From the NCBI GenBank assembly GCA_024233215.1, contig JACKPW010000001.1, positions 496,001 through 560,000 on the forward strand: 64,000 nucleotides of DNA, in the 5' to 3' direction. This DNA is from Verrucomicrobiales bacterium. GTDB taxonomy: Bacteria; Verrucomicrobiota; Verrucomicrobiia; Limisphaerales; J093. Below are positions 8,533 through 16,959 of this stretch, one piece after another. The position numbers and the translations under genes are program-made. Position 1 is the first letter of the stretch; every line of letters starts with the position of its first letter. A model generated the notes under the pieces. The model worked only from the letters and a program-made list of their open reading frames with translations, had not been told where the DNA came from and made no database searches.

Positions 8533-9725
8533 AACTGCTCTACGTTCACGAACGATACGGTTCGCTCGCCGGCGCCGAGGCCAACGCCCTCATCACGGCC
8601 ACGGAACTGGGCCGGCATGGCCACGACCTCGGCATTCTTCACGGCCCGCCAACAGGCAAGGGGGAGCAGACCTGGAACCAGGCTTTTCCCTACCGTTGTG
8701 CGGTGACAGAGGGTCACGCCGGAACCGCGGTCCGGGAGGCCCTTGAGTCCTTCCAGCCCGACGCCGTCTACGTCCACAAGATGGCGGACATGGCGGTGTT
8801 GGAGGCCCTGGTGAACAGCGGCCGGCCACTCGTGCGCATGGTCCATGACCATGACATCTACTGCATGCGCAGCTACAAGTACGCCTACTTCAGCCGCCGC
8901 ATCTGCACCCGGGCCGCCTCGCCCTACTGCATCTTCCCCTGCCTCGCCTGCCTGGTCCGGAATCCCGGGGGCGGTTTCCCGCTCCGCTGGGTGAGCTACC
9001 GGGCCAAGCAACGCGAAATCGCCCTGAACCGCCGCTTCGACCGGATGGTGGTGGTCACCACCTACATGCGTGACGAACTCAAGCGCAATGGATTCGACCC
9101 CGCCCGGATCGAGATTCACGCGCCGGTCCCGCGCCCGGGGGATCCGTCGTTGCGCAGCAGTTTCAGCGACCGCAACCTGATTCTCTACGCGGGCCAGATC
9201 ATTCGCGGCAAGGGGGTGGACGTGCTGCTGGAGGCCCTGGCCCGGGTGGGCTCGAAATTCGAGTGCATTATTCTCGGTGATGGCAACCACCGCCCGGCCT
9301 GTGAAGCGCTGAGCCGCCGGCTCGGTCTGGACGACCGGGTGACGTTCAAGGGCTTCGTCCCCCAGGAGGAACTGAAGACCTATTACCGCGAGTGCTCCGT
9401 GGTGGCCCTGAGTTCGGTGTGGCCGGAGCCCATTGCCACCATCGGGCTGGAAGTGATGCGCTATGCCCTGCCGGTGGTGGCCTTCGACGCCGGCGGCATC
9501 AAGGACTGGCTGCTCGACGGCCAGAACGGCTTTCTCGTGCCCTGGATGGATCGTGCGACGTATGCGGCGCGGATCGACACCCTGCTGCAGGACAAGGCCC
9601 TCGCCCGGAAGATGGGCGAGGTCGGGCTCCGGCTGGTCAGCGAACGGTATGATTTCGCGACCTACATCCGGGACCTGGCGGAGATGTTTCAACGCGTGAT
9701 CGCCACGCGGCGGTCCCGAACCTGA
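8529..9725 (+). CDS. Glycosyltransferase family 4
   Basis: A 398-residue GT-B glycosyltransferase. The N-terminal half starts with a Rossmann strand (M-K-L-L-Y-V-H). The C-terminal half has the nucleotide-sugar E-x7-E motif in P-E-P-I-A-T-I-G-L-E, followed by D-A-G-G-I-K-D-W. The middle holds a cysteine cluster near residues 114-145 (C-M-R, C-T-R, Y-C-I-F-P-C-L-A-C), as seen in a subset of GT4 enzymes. The ATG overlaps the kinase stop as ATGA, which fixes the start and suggests translational coupling with the sensor genes. It should add a sugar to the lipid-linked repeat unit in the cytoplasm. Donor and acceptor are unknown. Confidence 0.88.
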   Translation: MKLLYVHERYGSLAGAEANALITATELGRHGHDLGILHGPPTGKGEQTWNQAFPYRCAVTEGHAGTAVREALESFQPDAVYVHKMADMAVLEALVNSGRPLVRMVHDHDIYCMRSYKYAYFSRRICTRAASPYCIFPCLACLVRNPGGGFPLRWVSYRAKQREIALNRRFDRMVVVTTYMRDELKRNGFDPARIEIHAPVPRPGDPSLRSSFSDRNLILYAGQIIRGKGVDVLLEALARVGSKFECIILGDGNHRPACEALSRRLGLDDRVTFKGFVPQEELKTYYRECSVVALSSVWPEPIATIGLEVMRYALPVVAFDAGGIKDWLLDGQNGFLVPWMDRATYAARIDTLLQDKALARKMGEVGLRLVSERYDFATYIRDLAEMFQRVIATRRSRT

Positions 9726-9734
9726 GGAGTCCCC

Positions 9735-10490
9735 ATGCTCACCGAGGTGCAAATCCGCGAACAGATGGGGGAACGCCTGCTGGCGGCGCAATCGCGCTGG
9801 GGTCGGACCCGGCTCCGACTGCAGGTCCACTGGAAGCGCTGGAGCTGGAATCTCGTCACCGGGCTGGCCTATTTCATCAAGCGCCTGTTTGACATCGGCG
9901 TGAGCGTGGCCGCCCTCATCCTCCTCGCCCCGGTCTACCTAATGATCGCGGCGCTGGTGAAGCTGGACGGAGGACCGGTCTTCTTCCGCCAAAGCCGCTA
10001 CGGCCTCCACGGCCGGGAGTTCCAGATGCTCAAATACCGGTCGATGGTGGTCGATGCCGAGGCTCGCCTGAAGGATCTCCTGGCCCACAACGAAAAGGCC
10101 GAGGGAATCACCTTCAAGATGAAGGATGACCCCCGAATCACGCGGGTGGGCCGGATCCTGCGCAAGACCTCGTTGGACGAGCTCCCGCAGTTCTGGAACG
10201 TGCTCAAGGGCGAGATGTCCATCGTCGGACCCCGCCCGCCGGTGCGACGGGAGGTGGAACTCTACGAGCAGCGTCACCGTCGCCGGTTCAACGTCAAACC
10301 CGGCATCACCTGCCTCTGGCAGGTCGGGGAACGACACGGCGGCTGGCTGGAAATCGGCGACCGCAACACCATCGACTTCGAGGAACAGGTCGGGCTCGAC
10401 GTCCGCTACATCGAAAGCCAGTCGTTCACCAAGGACGTCTGGCTGCTCCTCAAGACCATCCCCGCCATCCTGTTCGGAAAGGGAGCATGA
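9735..10490 (+). CDS. Initiating sugar-phosphate transferase (bacterial sugar transferase family)
   Basis: A 251-residue member of the WcaJ/PglC-type polyprenyl-phosphate sugar-1-phosphate transferases, which start a repeat unit on undecaprenyl phosphate. It has one hydrophobic membrane segment (about 56-76) and the conserved D-G-G-P-V-F-F-R-Q-S-R-Y-G, M-L-K-Y-R-S-M, catalytic S-L-D-E-L-P-Q, V-G-P-R-P-P and P-G-I-T-C-L-W-Q-V segments. It lacks the long multi-span N-terminal half of WcaJ, so it is the small monotopic type with an N-terminal extension of about 45 residues. A good Shine-Dalgarno (GAGGAG) precedes the ATG at 9735. Its stop overlaps the next start. Confidence 0.92.
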   Translation: MLTEVQIREQMGERLLAAQSRWGRTRLRLQVHWKRWSWNLVTGLAYFIKRLFDIGVSVAALILLAPVYLMIAALVKLDGGPVFFRQSRYGLHGREFQMLKYRSMVVDAEARLKDLLAHNEKAEGITFKMKDDPRITRVGRILRKTSLDELPQFWNVLKGEMSIVGPRPPVRREVELYEQRHRRRFNVKPGITCLWQVGERHGGWLEIGDRNTIDFEEQVGLDVRYIESQSFTKDVWLLLKTIPAILFGKGA

Positions 10491-11776
10491 AAGCCGCCGT
10501 CATTTGCCCCGATCCCAGCCCGCCGGTCCGGCTCCTCTCAGGCCGGATGCCGCTCGCCCTCGTCCCCTGCCTCGGCGGATCGCTCCTGGAACGGGAACTG
10601 GCCCGACTCGCGGATCGTGGAGCCCGGGACATCCGCATCCTCACCGCCGACCGCCCGGATCTCATCCGCCGCGCCGTGGGCCGTGGGGAACGTTGGGGCG
10701 TGAGCCTCACCGTCTCCGTCGAACCACGCGAATGCACCGTGGAGGAAACCCGCCACCGGTTGCGGACCGGCACCGATGGCGACTGGCTGCCGGAACCGGA
10801 TGACGTCGTCCTCCTGGGGCGGAGCGCAGACCCACCGGAACCCCCGCTCTTCTCCGGCGGGGAACAGTTCCACGCCGCCCTGATCCAACGGATAGCCGAG
10901 GCCGGCACCCATCGGGTCGGCGCCCGGGAACTCACCCCGGGAGTCTGGACGGGATTGCGCAGCCGGGTCGACCCGGGGGCCCGGCTCCACGGACCATGCT
11001 GGATCGGGGAACGGACGTGGATACGCGCCCGGGCGGAGGTGGGTCCCAACGTCGTGGTGGAGGACGGCGCGATTGTCGATGAGGATGCGGAGATTCGCGA
11101 CAGTTGGATCGGCCCGCGCACGTACGTCGGCGCCATGACCCACGTGAACCGCTCCCTTGCGTGGGGGAACCGCCTCTACGATTGGAAGCGCGATTCGCTG
11201 ACCCGGGTCGCCGACGCCTTCCTGCTGGGCGACCTTGAGCGAAGGTCCGGCGAGCGGTATTCGAGTCCCCTGCCCGGCCGGCTGGCCGCGATGCTGGCCG
11301 CCTGCCTCAGCAGCCCCGTGGTGCTGCTGGCGGCACTGCGCAACCGCAGCCGTGGCGAACCCCTCTTCCTGCGCCGCTCGGCGGTGGCGCCCTCCGAGGC
11401 CGGTTGCACCGTGCCCCAGCGGGAAGTGGGGTACTGCGAACTGAACGGCCTGCCGGGTTTGTGGCGGCGCTGGCCCCAGCTGTGGAGCATCGCACGCGGC
11501 GACTTCGCCTGGGTGGGCAACCGCCCGTTGACCCGGGCCGAGGCGACGCAATTGGAGACGGAATTCGAGCAACTCTGGCTCACCGTCCCCATCGGACTCG
11601 TGGGGCTTGCCGACACCCACGGGTGCAGTGATCCGGCCGACCTGGAAACGCGGGCCCACAGCAGTTTCTACGCGGCCCGGCGGGAGGCCCGGCTGAACCG
11701 GCAGATCCTCCGTTGGTTTCTGCGTCAACTTTTCCGCAAATCCTCAAATCCCGGAACATCCCCCGAACCTTCATGA
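10487..11776 (+). CDS. Left-handed beta-helix protein with degenerate sugar-transferase C-terminus
   Basis: A 429-residue protein. Residues 1-100 resemble a decayed nucleotidyltransferase fold. Residues about 145-220 are hexapeptide-like turns (W-I-G-E, G-P-N-V-V-V-E-D-G-A-I-V) typical of a left-handed beta-helix. The C-terminal part (about 260-415) aligns by eye with the initiating transferase next door: a hydrophobic hairpin, G-E-P-L-F-L-R-R-S, then R-G-D-F-A-W-V-G-N-R-P-L. It lacks the catalytic Asp-Glu pair (S-L-D-E-L-P in the neighbour, E-L-N-G-L-P here). It is therefore likely a pseudoenzyme or accessory subunit. ATGA overlaps fix both ends. True function is unknown. Confidence 0.7.
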   Translation: MKAAVICPDPSPPVRLLSGRMPLALVPCLGGSLLERELARLADRGARDIRILTADRPDLIRRAVGRGERWGVSLTVSVEPRECTVEETRHRLRTGTDGDWLPEPDDVVLLGRSADPPEPPLFSGGEQFHAALIQRIAEAGTHRVGARELTPGVWTGLRSRVDPGARLHGPCWIGERTWIRARAEVGPNVVVEDGAIVDEDAEIRDSWIGPRTYVGAMTHVNRSLAWGNRLYDWKRDSLTRVADAFLLGDLERRSGERYSSPLPGRLAAMLAACLSSPVVLLAALRNRSRGEPLFLRRSAVAPSEAGCTVPQREVGYCELNGLPGLWRRWPQLWSIARGDFAWVGNRPLTRAEATQLETEFEQLWLTVPIGLVGLADTHGCSDPADLETRAHSSFYAARREARLNRQILRWFLRQLFRKSSNPGTSPEPS

Positions 11777-12078
11777 AAACGCAAAATCTCGACGCTCAAA
11801 CCGTAAGGGTCACCGAGTTGCCCGAAGTCACCGCAGCGAACGCCACTGAAGTGCGCGATGGCGTGCGCGCCGCCATCACCCCCACGTGCCGGATTCTGCA
11901 AATGGACCTCTCCCAGACCGCCTTCCTTGACAGCAGCGGGTTGGGAGCCCTGGTGGGACTGCACAAGACCCTGCGCCAGCAGGACGGAGTCCTGCAGATC
12001 CTCCACCCCACACCGGCGGTCGCCCAACTGCTCGAACTCACCCGCCTGCACCGACTGTTCGAGATCGTGGAGAAATGA
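11773..12078 (+). CDS. STAS-domain anti-sigma factor antagonist (SpoIIAA/RsbV/SypA type)
   Basis: A 101-residue single STAS domain. The phosphorylation site is intact in F-L-D53-S54-S55-G-L-G. Such proteins bind an RsbW-type kinase when unphosphorylated and are released on phosphorylation. The ATG overlaps the previous stop (ATGA). The next gene, starting 28 bases later, encodes a kinase-like and phosphatase domain pair, the expected partner. The closest functional precedent is SypA of Vibrio fischeri, a lone STAS protein that switches biofilm polysaccharide production. The assignment to polysaccharide control here is inferred from position. Confidence 0.9.
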   Translation: MKTQNLDAQTVRVTELPEVTAANATEVRDGVRAAITPTCRILQMDLSQTAFLDSSGLGALVGLHKTLRQQDGVLQILHPTPAVAQLLELTRLHRLFEIVEK

Positions 12079-12106
12079 ACCCCAACCCGCCGTCGCCTGC
12101 CGGCAG

Positions 12107-13933
12107 ATGCTTCCGGCAGCGGGCGCCCAAGCCCACGTGAACGCGAACGCCTCAGAACCCGCGCCCGACCCCGGTCCCACAATCCACCTGAATGGCTGGC
12201 GCGCCTCCCCTGGCTGCGACTTCGGTCCGGTCCGGTCCGCCACCCGCTCCGCCCGCGCCTTCATGGAAGCCTGCGGTCTCTCCGAGACGGAGGGCGCCGC
12301 TTGGGAACTGGCCCTCACGGAAGCCGGCAACAATGCCGTCCAGCACGCCACGGAAGCCGGACGCAAACTGCCCATCGAATTCGAGGTGCTGTGCGACCCC
12401 CGTTCCGTGGAGGTCCGCATCGTCGACCACACCCCGGGCTTTGACTGGCCGGAGGACCCGACCCTGCCGGAGCCCGATGCCGAGAGTGGGCGCGGTCTGT
12501 TCCTGATCCGGACCCTCGTGGACGAGAGCCGCTATTTCCGCCATGACAGCGCGAACCTCCTGGTGCTGCGTCGGGCCCGGGAAACGCCCGTCGAGGAGTG
12601 CGCTCCGGCCTCCCGGGAGGAGTTGGCAGCCCAACTTGAGGAATGCGACGCGGCGTTGACAAACATGACCAGCGAACTGGCGTCGAGCTACGAGAGCCTG
12701 ACGGCCCTCTTCCGCTACTCCGCGGAACTGGGAACCGGCGGGGATCTCAAGGACTTCGCCGGCCGCCTGGTGGGTGATCTGCTGCTCGTGACGGGGGCCG
12801 ACCACGCGGTGGTGCGCCTGTTCCGCCAGGAGCCGCAACGTTTGGAATTGTTCCTGACGGCGCCCCCGGGCGACGCCGTTCCTCCGGAGGTGCTGGTGCC
12901 GCACAAAAACGTCTGCACTGAATGCCTGGCCCTTGCCACGCGCCAGGACATCTGGTTCAAGCCGGGACATCCCGAAGGAGAGGGTGAACCCGCCCCGGGA
13001 ACCACGGCGAGTCTGGCCGGCATCTGCCACCCCTTCTTTGTGGGAGACAAGCCGGTCGGCACCGTCAGCCTCGTCCGCGATGCCGAGGAGCAACCGTTTA
13101 CCGCGGCCCAGATCAGTCTGCTGCACACGTTCGTCGACTTCCTCGGCATCCAGATCACCAACGCGAGGCTGCTGGAGGAACGCACCCAGGCCCTGCTCGT
13201 CGAGCGCGAACTCCAGATCGCCTCCGAAATCCAACGGGCCCTGCTCCCCGACGCCCTCCCCCGTTGTCCGCCCTTCGTACTCGCCGCCTCCGCTGAAGCG
13301 GCCCGCCAGGTCGGGGGCGACTTCTACGACGCCCGCCCCGCCGGCGACGGGGGATTGTTCCTCGTGATTGCCGACGTCATGGGCAAGGGCGTCCCGGCTG
13401 CGTTCTTCGCCTCCATGCTGCGCAACGCGGTTCGCTGTCTGCAATCGCTCTACGAACATCCGGGTCGCCTGTTGACCAAGCTCAACACCGGCCTGTGCGA
13501 CGACCTCTCGCGGGTGGACATGTTCGCGACGGTGCAGGTGGCCTACCTGGATGCGCGCCGGGCCACGGTGATCACTGCCAGCGCCGGACATTCGCCGTTG
13601 ATCGTCTGCTCGGCGGAGGGACGGGCCGAGCTGGTCAGCAATGCGGGTCTGCCCCTGGGGATCGAACCGGACACGGTCTATGAGGAAACCCGGCTGCCGC
13701 TCTCCCCGGGGGCCTGGGCGCTGCTCTACACCGACGGCCTGACGGAGGCCCGGGCACCTGACGGCACGCTCTTCGGGGAGGACCGACTGGCGGCCTGGCT
13801 GGCCCAACCCGACCAACTGAAGCAACCCGCCCCCGCCCGGCGCAAGGACCTGCTCCGCACGCTGGCCGATTACCGGGAGGGCACCCCCCTCTCGGATGAT
13901 GAGACCTTCATCCTGGTTTGCCATCGCCCATGA
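12107..13933 (+). CDS. RsbW-like kinase / GAF / SpoIIE (PP2C) phosphatase fusion
   Basis: About 608 residues. Domain order: RsbW-type HATPase (about 35-155) with N-box E-A-G-N-N-A-V-Q-H and G2 box E-S-G-R-G-L-F-L-I; coiled coil (168-205); GAF (about 205-370); PP2C/SpoIIE phosphatase (about 395-605) with V-G-G-D-F-Y-D and I-A-D-V-M-G-K-G metal-binding aspartates. It therefore joins the enzyme that phosphorylates a STAS protein and the one that dephosphorylates it, with a sensory domain between, much like V. fischeri SypE (which has a receiver in the middle). The start is uncertain: ATG 12107 is used; GTG 12137 is possible. The stop overlaps the receiver gene (ATGA). Confidence 0.9.
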   Translation: MLPAAGAQAHVNANASEPAPDPGPTIHLNGWRASPGCDFGPVRSATRSARAFMEACGLSETEGAAWELALTEAGNNAVQHATEAGRKLPIEFEVLCDPRSVEVRIVDHTPGFDWPEDPTLPEPDAESGRGLFLIRTLVDESRYFRHDSANLLVLRRARETPVEECAPASREELAAQLEECDAALTNMTSELASSYESLTALFRYSAELGTGGDLKDFAGRLVGDLLLVTGADHAVVRLFRQEPQRLELFLTAPPGDAVPPEVLVPHKNVCTECLALATRQDIWFKPGHPEGEGEPAPGTTASLAGICHPFFVGDKPVGTVSLVRDAEEQPFTAAQISLLHTFVDFLGIQITNARLLEERTQALLVERELQIASEIQRALLPDALPRCPPFVLAASAEAARQVGGDFYDARPAGDGGLFLVIADVMGKGVPAAFFASMLRNAVRCLQSLYEHPGRLLTKLNTGLCDDLSRVDMFATVQVAYLDARRATVITASAGHSPLIVCSAEGRAELVSNAGLPLGIEPDTVYEETRLPLSPGAWALLYTDGLTEARAPDGTLFGEDRLAAWLAQPDQLKQPAPARRKDLLRTLADYREGTPLSDDETFILVCHRP

Positions 13934-14358
13934 ACCCCAATGCCAAGACCCGAATCCTGATCGCGGACGACGAGCTGTTCATGCTCCGCCTGCTCGAGGC
14001 CACCTTTCGCAAGGGGGGCTACGACGTGATCCAATGCCGCAACGGCGCCGAAGCCCTCACCGCCGCCGACCAGGCCTCCCCCCAACTGATCGTCATGGAC
14101 GTCATGATGCCCGGCCTCGACGGACTGGCCGCCATCCGGCAACTCAAGGAATCGCCGCGCACCCGGCATATTCCGGTCATCGTGCTGTCCGCCAAGGGCC
14201 AGGCCCTGACCGAGGTCGAAGCCGTGCAGTCGGGGGCGGCCCTGTTCCTCACCAAACCCTTCAGCCCAACCCAGTTGCTCGAGACCGTCCGAAGATTACT
14301 AACCACGGAGGGACATCCCTCCACGGCCCCGGCCGGAAGCGGAGGTTCCCCGGCATGA
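13930..14358 (+). CDS. Single-domain response regulator (CheY-like receiver)
   Basis: A 142-residue receiver with an acidic pair D-D-E near residue 15, phospho-acceptor Asp in V-M-D-V-M-M-P (about residue 57), Ser in V-L-S-A-K and Lys in L-T-K-P-F. It has no output domain. The ATG at 13930 overlaps the phosphatase stop; an in-frame ATG at 13918 is less likely. Placed directly after the partner-switch enzymes, it could carry a phosphate signal to them, possibly from the H-NOX-linked hybrid kinase of the same operon (inference). Confidence 0.9.
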   Translation: MNPNAKTRILIADDELFMLRLLEATFRKGGYDVIQCRNGAEALTAADQASPQLIVMDVMMPGLDGLAAIRQLKESPRTRHIPVIVLSAKGQALTEVEAVQSGAALFLTKPFSPTQLLETVRRLLTTEGHPSTAPAGSGGSPA

Positions 14359-14470
14359 TCCCCCGTCCCGAAAGCCTGTCCTCCGCCCTTTCGCCAACCG
14401 CGCGCTGGCATCAGCCCGCGCGTATCCCGAACCGCATGCCCGGGCCCCGCCCCGCATCCGCCTGACTGCC

Positions 14471-15658
14471 ATGAAGTCCACGCTTCCCCTGTTCATCATG
14501 ATCGACGCCATGGGCTGGGAAATCCTGCGGGACGATCCCTTTGGCGCCGGCTTCGCCCCGGTGCGCAAGCGGCTCGAGTCGGTCTTCGGCTACAGCTCGA
14601 CCTGCGTGCCCTCGATCCTCAGCGGACGTTGGCCGGTCGAACACCGCAACTGGTGTTATTTCGTCTACGACCCGCCGAACTCCCCCTTCCGCTCCCTGCG
14701 CCCGCTCCGCTGGCTGCCTCCCGCCATCACCAGCCGGCGAATCTTCCGCCGATGGTTGACCCGCTTCGTCAAGGTGCAGTTGAAGTTCCGGGGATACTTC
14801 GACCTCTACAACATCCCGTTCCGCTACATCCACCTCTTCGACTTCACCGAGAAGAAGAGTCCCCTGCAACCGGGCGGCATGAACCGCGGGCCGAACATCT
14901 TCGACCTCCTCACCGAACGGCGCATCCCCTACTTCGTCACCGACACCGCGCAGCCCGAGGAACGGAACCGGGACGACCTGATCGCCGCCATCGAGGCGGA
15001 GCGCATCGACTTCGCATTTCAGTACTGGGCGGGGCTGGACGGTCTGCTGCACAGCGTGGGAAACCGGTCGCCCGAGGTGCCGGCCCGGCTGCGCGTCTAC
15101 GAGGACTGGATCAACCGCGTGCTCGCCGCCGCCCGGGGCCATTACGAAAACGTGCCGCTGTACATCTTCAGCGACCACGGCATGGCGAACTGCGATGAGT
15201 TGCTCGACTTGAAGGCGGTTATCGAGGCGCTGCCGGTCCGCATGGAACAGGATTACGCGGTGGTTTACGACTCCACGATGGCCCGGTTCTGGTTCTTCAA
15301 CGACCGCGCGCGCGACCTCATCACCCGCGCTCTTGCCGGTGTGCCGCAGGGACGCGTGGTTCCGGATGACGAGTTGGAGCGGATGCACGCGTTCTTTGAG
15401 GACCGCTATTTCGGCGAACTGATCTTCCTCGTGAAGGAAGGCGTCCTGATCGTCCCAAGCCACATGGGCGAACGCCCGATCCGCGCCATGCACGGCTACC
15501 ATCCCACAGATCCCCAGAGCTACGCCACCCTGCTCACCAACCAACCCGCCATCCCGGACGACGTGACGCACATCCCGCATATCCACCGTCTGATGGAACA
15601 GGCGGTTCGCGCCACCCCGCCCGGTGGGGCACCCGCCTGCGAAACCCCGGCCTCATGA
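14471..15658 (+). CDS. Alkaline-phosphatase-superfamily (type I phosphodiesterase-like) enzyme
   Basis: A 395-residue protein of the alkaline phosphatase/nucleotide pyrophosphatase superfamily. Metal ligands are suggested by M-I-D-A-M-G-W near the N-terminus, the nucleophile by the threonine in Y-S-S-T-C-V-P-S, and a second metal site by F-S-D-H-G-M (about 236). A His in M-H-G-Y-H-P is a further likely ligand. There is no signal peptide, so it is probably cytoplasmic. In this locus it might hydrolyse or transfer a phosphodiester-linked group on a polysaccharide precursor; that is a guess from context. A 112-base gap precedes it and an ATGA overlap follows. Confidence 0.78.
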   Translation: MKSTLPLFIMIDAMGWEILRDDPFGAGFAPVRKRLESVFGYSSTCVPSILSGRWPVEHRNWCYFVYDPPNSPFRSLRPLRWLPPAITSRRIFRRWLTRFVKVQLKFRGYFDLYNIPFRYIHLFDFTEKKSPLQPGGMNRGPNIFDLLTERRIPYFVTDTAQPEERNRDDLIAAIEAERIDFAFQYWAGLDGLLHSVGNRSPEVPARLRVYEDWINRVLAAARGHYENVPLYIFSDHGMANCDELLDLKAVIEALPVRMEQDYAVVYDSTMARFWFFNDRARDLITRALAGVPQGRVVPDDELERMHAFFEDRYFGELIFLVKEGVLIVPSHMGERPIRAMHGYHPTDPQSYATLLTNQPAIPDDVTHIPHIHRLMEQAVRATPPGGAPACETPAS

Positions 15659-16959
15659 GCCACCGGCTGCCAGGCAAGGTCGTGCATGTGCCACGCCGGT
15701 TCGTGGCGGAGGAATGGGGTGGCACCGAGACCGTGGTCCTCGAGATCTCGCGCCAGCAGCGCCGCGCCGGCGGGAGCCCGCTGATTGTGACGTCGATGGC
15801 CCTCGCCACCCGGCGGGAGGAGGAAATCGGCGGTGTGCCGGTGCGGCGGCATCCCTACTGCTATCCCTTCCTCGGACTGAGCGCCGCGGACCGGGCCGCC
15901 CTCGACAAGAAAGGGGGAAATCTCCTGTCGCTCGGCCTGTTCTGGTCCCTGTGGCGTGAGCCCGACGTACGCCTGTTTCACGCCCACGTGCTCAAGCGTC
16001 TGGGCGGGGAGGTGCGCACTGCCGCGCGCTGGCGCCGGAAGCCGTTCGTGGTCTCGCTTCACGGGGGCGTCTTTGATGTGCCCACCGCGGAACTGGGCAC
16101 CATGCTCAAACCCATCGAGAACAAGTTCGAATGGGGGCGCCCCTTCGGAGCCCTGTTCGGTTCCCGCCGCGTGCTGGAGGACGCCGACCAGGTGATCTGT
16201 GTCGGGCAAAGCGAACTCGAAAAGGCCCGCAGCGAACTGGGACACGACCGCGTGGCCTACCTGCCCAATGGCGTGGACTGCGCGAAGTTCGCCGAACCCG
16301 ACGGCGCCGCCTTCCGGGCGAAACACGGGATCCCTCCCGGGGCCTTTCTCGTGCTCACCCTGAGCCGCATCGATGCCCAGAAGAACCAACTGATGTTGCT
16401 TGAGGCATTCGCCCGTCTGGGCCAGGCCGGCACCGCGGCGTGTCTGATGCTGATCGGCCCCGAAACCCAACCCGGGTATGCCGCCCGCTTGCGGCAGTTC
16501 ATCGCCGACCAGGGACTCGGTGACCGGGTCCGGTTGCTGCCCGGCCTGCGCAACGACAGCCCGGACCTGGTGAACGCCTACGGCGCCGCGGACCTTTTCG
16601 TGCTGCCGTCGATGCACGAACCGTTTGGAATCGTCGTGCTTGAAGCCTGGAGCGCGGGCCTGCCAGTGGTTGCCAGCCGCGTGGGAGGCCTCCAGGCACT
16701 CGTCCGCGACGGCGAAACCGGCCTGTTCTTCGATCCGAACGCACCGGATGCCGTGGAGCAACTCGCCGCCCGGGTGGGAAGACTGGCGGCGGAACCCGAA
16801 ACGCGACGGCGTCTGGGGGAGGCCGGCCGTCACGAGGCCCGTCAGCATTACGACTGGGCCCGCATCCACGAACAACTGGAGTCGCTCTACCTCCGGGCGG
16901 AGGAACACGCCCGACGACGGTATGGGCAGGTGCACCCCACGGAAGGAGGGAGGACATGA
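15655..16959 (+). CDS. Glycosyltransferase family 4
   Basis: A 434-residue GT-B enzyme. The N-terminal domain has the acceptor-side E-W-G-G-T-E segment. The C-terminal domain has L-S-R-I-D-A-Q-K-N-Q and the nucleotide-sugar motif H-E-P-F-G-I-V-V-L-E, followed by G-L-P-V-V-A-S. It is cytoplasmic or peripheral and probably extends the lipid-linked repeat unit. It overlaps both neighbours by ATGA, in the middle of the operon, directly before the flippase. The specific sugar cannot be read from sequence. Confidence 0.9.
   Translation: MSHRLPGKVVHVPRRFVAEEWGGTETVVLEISRQQRRAGGSPLIVTSMALATRREEEIGGVPVRRHPYCYPFLGLSAADRAALDKKGGNLLSLGLFWSLWREPDVRLFHAHVLKRLGGEVRTAARWRRKPFVVSLHGGVFDVPTAELGTMLKPIENKFEWGRPFGALFGSRRVLEDADQVICVGQSELEKARSELGHDRVAYLPNGVDCAKFAEPDGAAFRAKHGIPPGAFLVLTLSRIDAQKNQLMLLEAFARLGQAGTAACLMLIGPETQPGYAARLRQFIADQGLGDRVRLLPGLRNDSPDLVNAYGAADLFVLPSMHEPFGIVVLEAWSAGLPVVASRVGGLQALVRDGETGLFFDPNAPDAVEQLAARVGRLAAEPETRRRLGEAGRHEARQHYDWARIHEQLESLYLRAEEHARRRYGQVHPTEGGRT

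Noticed and set aside
12152..13924. Long reverse-strand frame opposite the RsbW-SpoIIE gene
   Set aside because: No domain is seen; the forward strand encodes the intact regulator.
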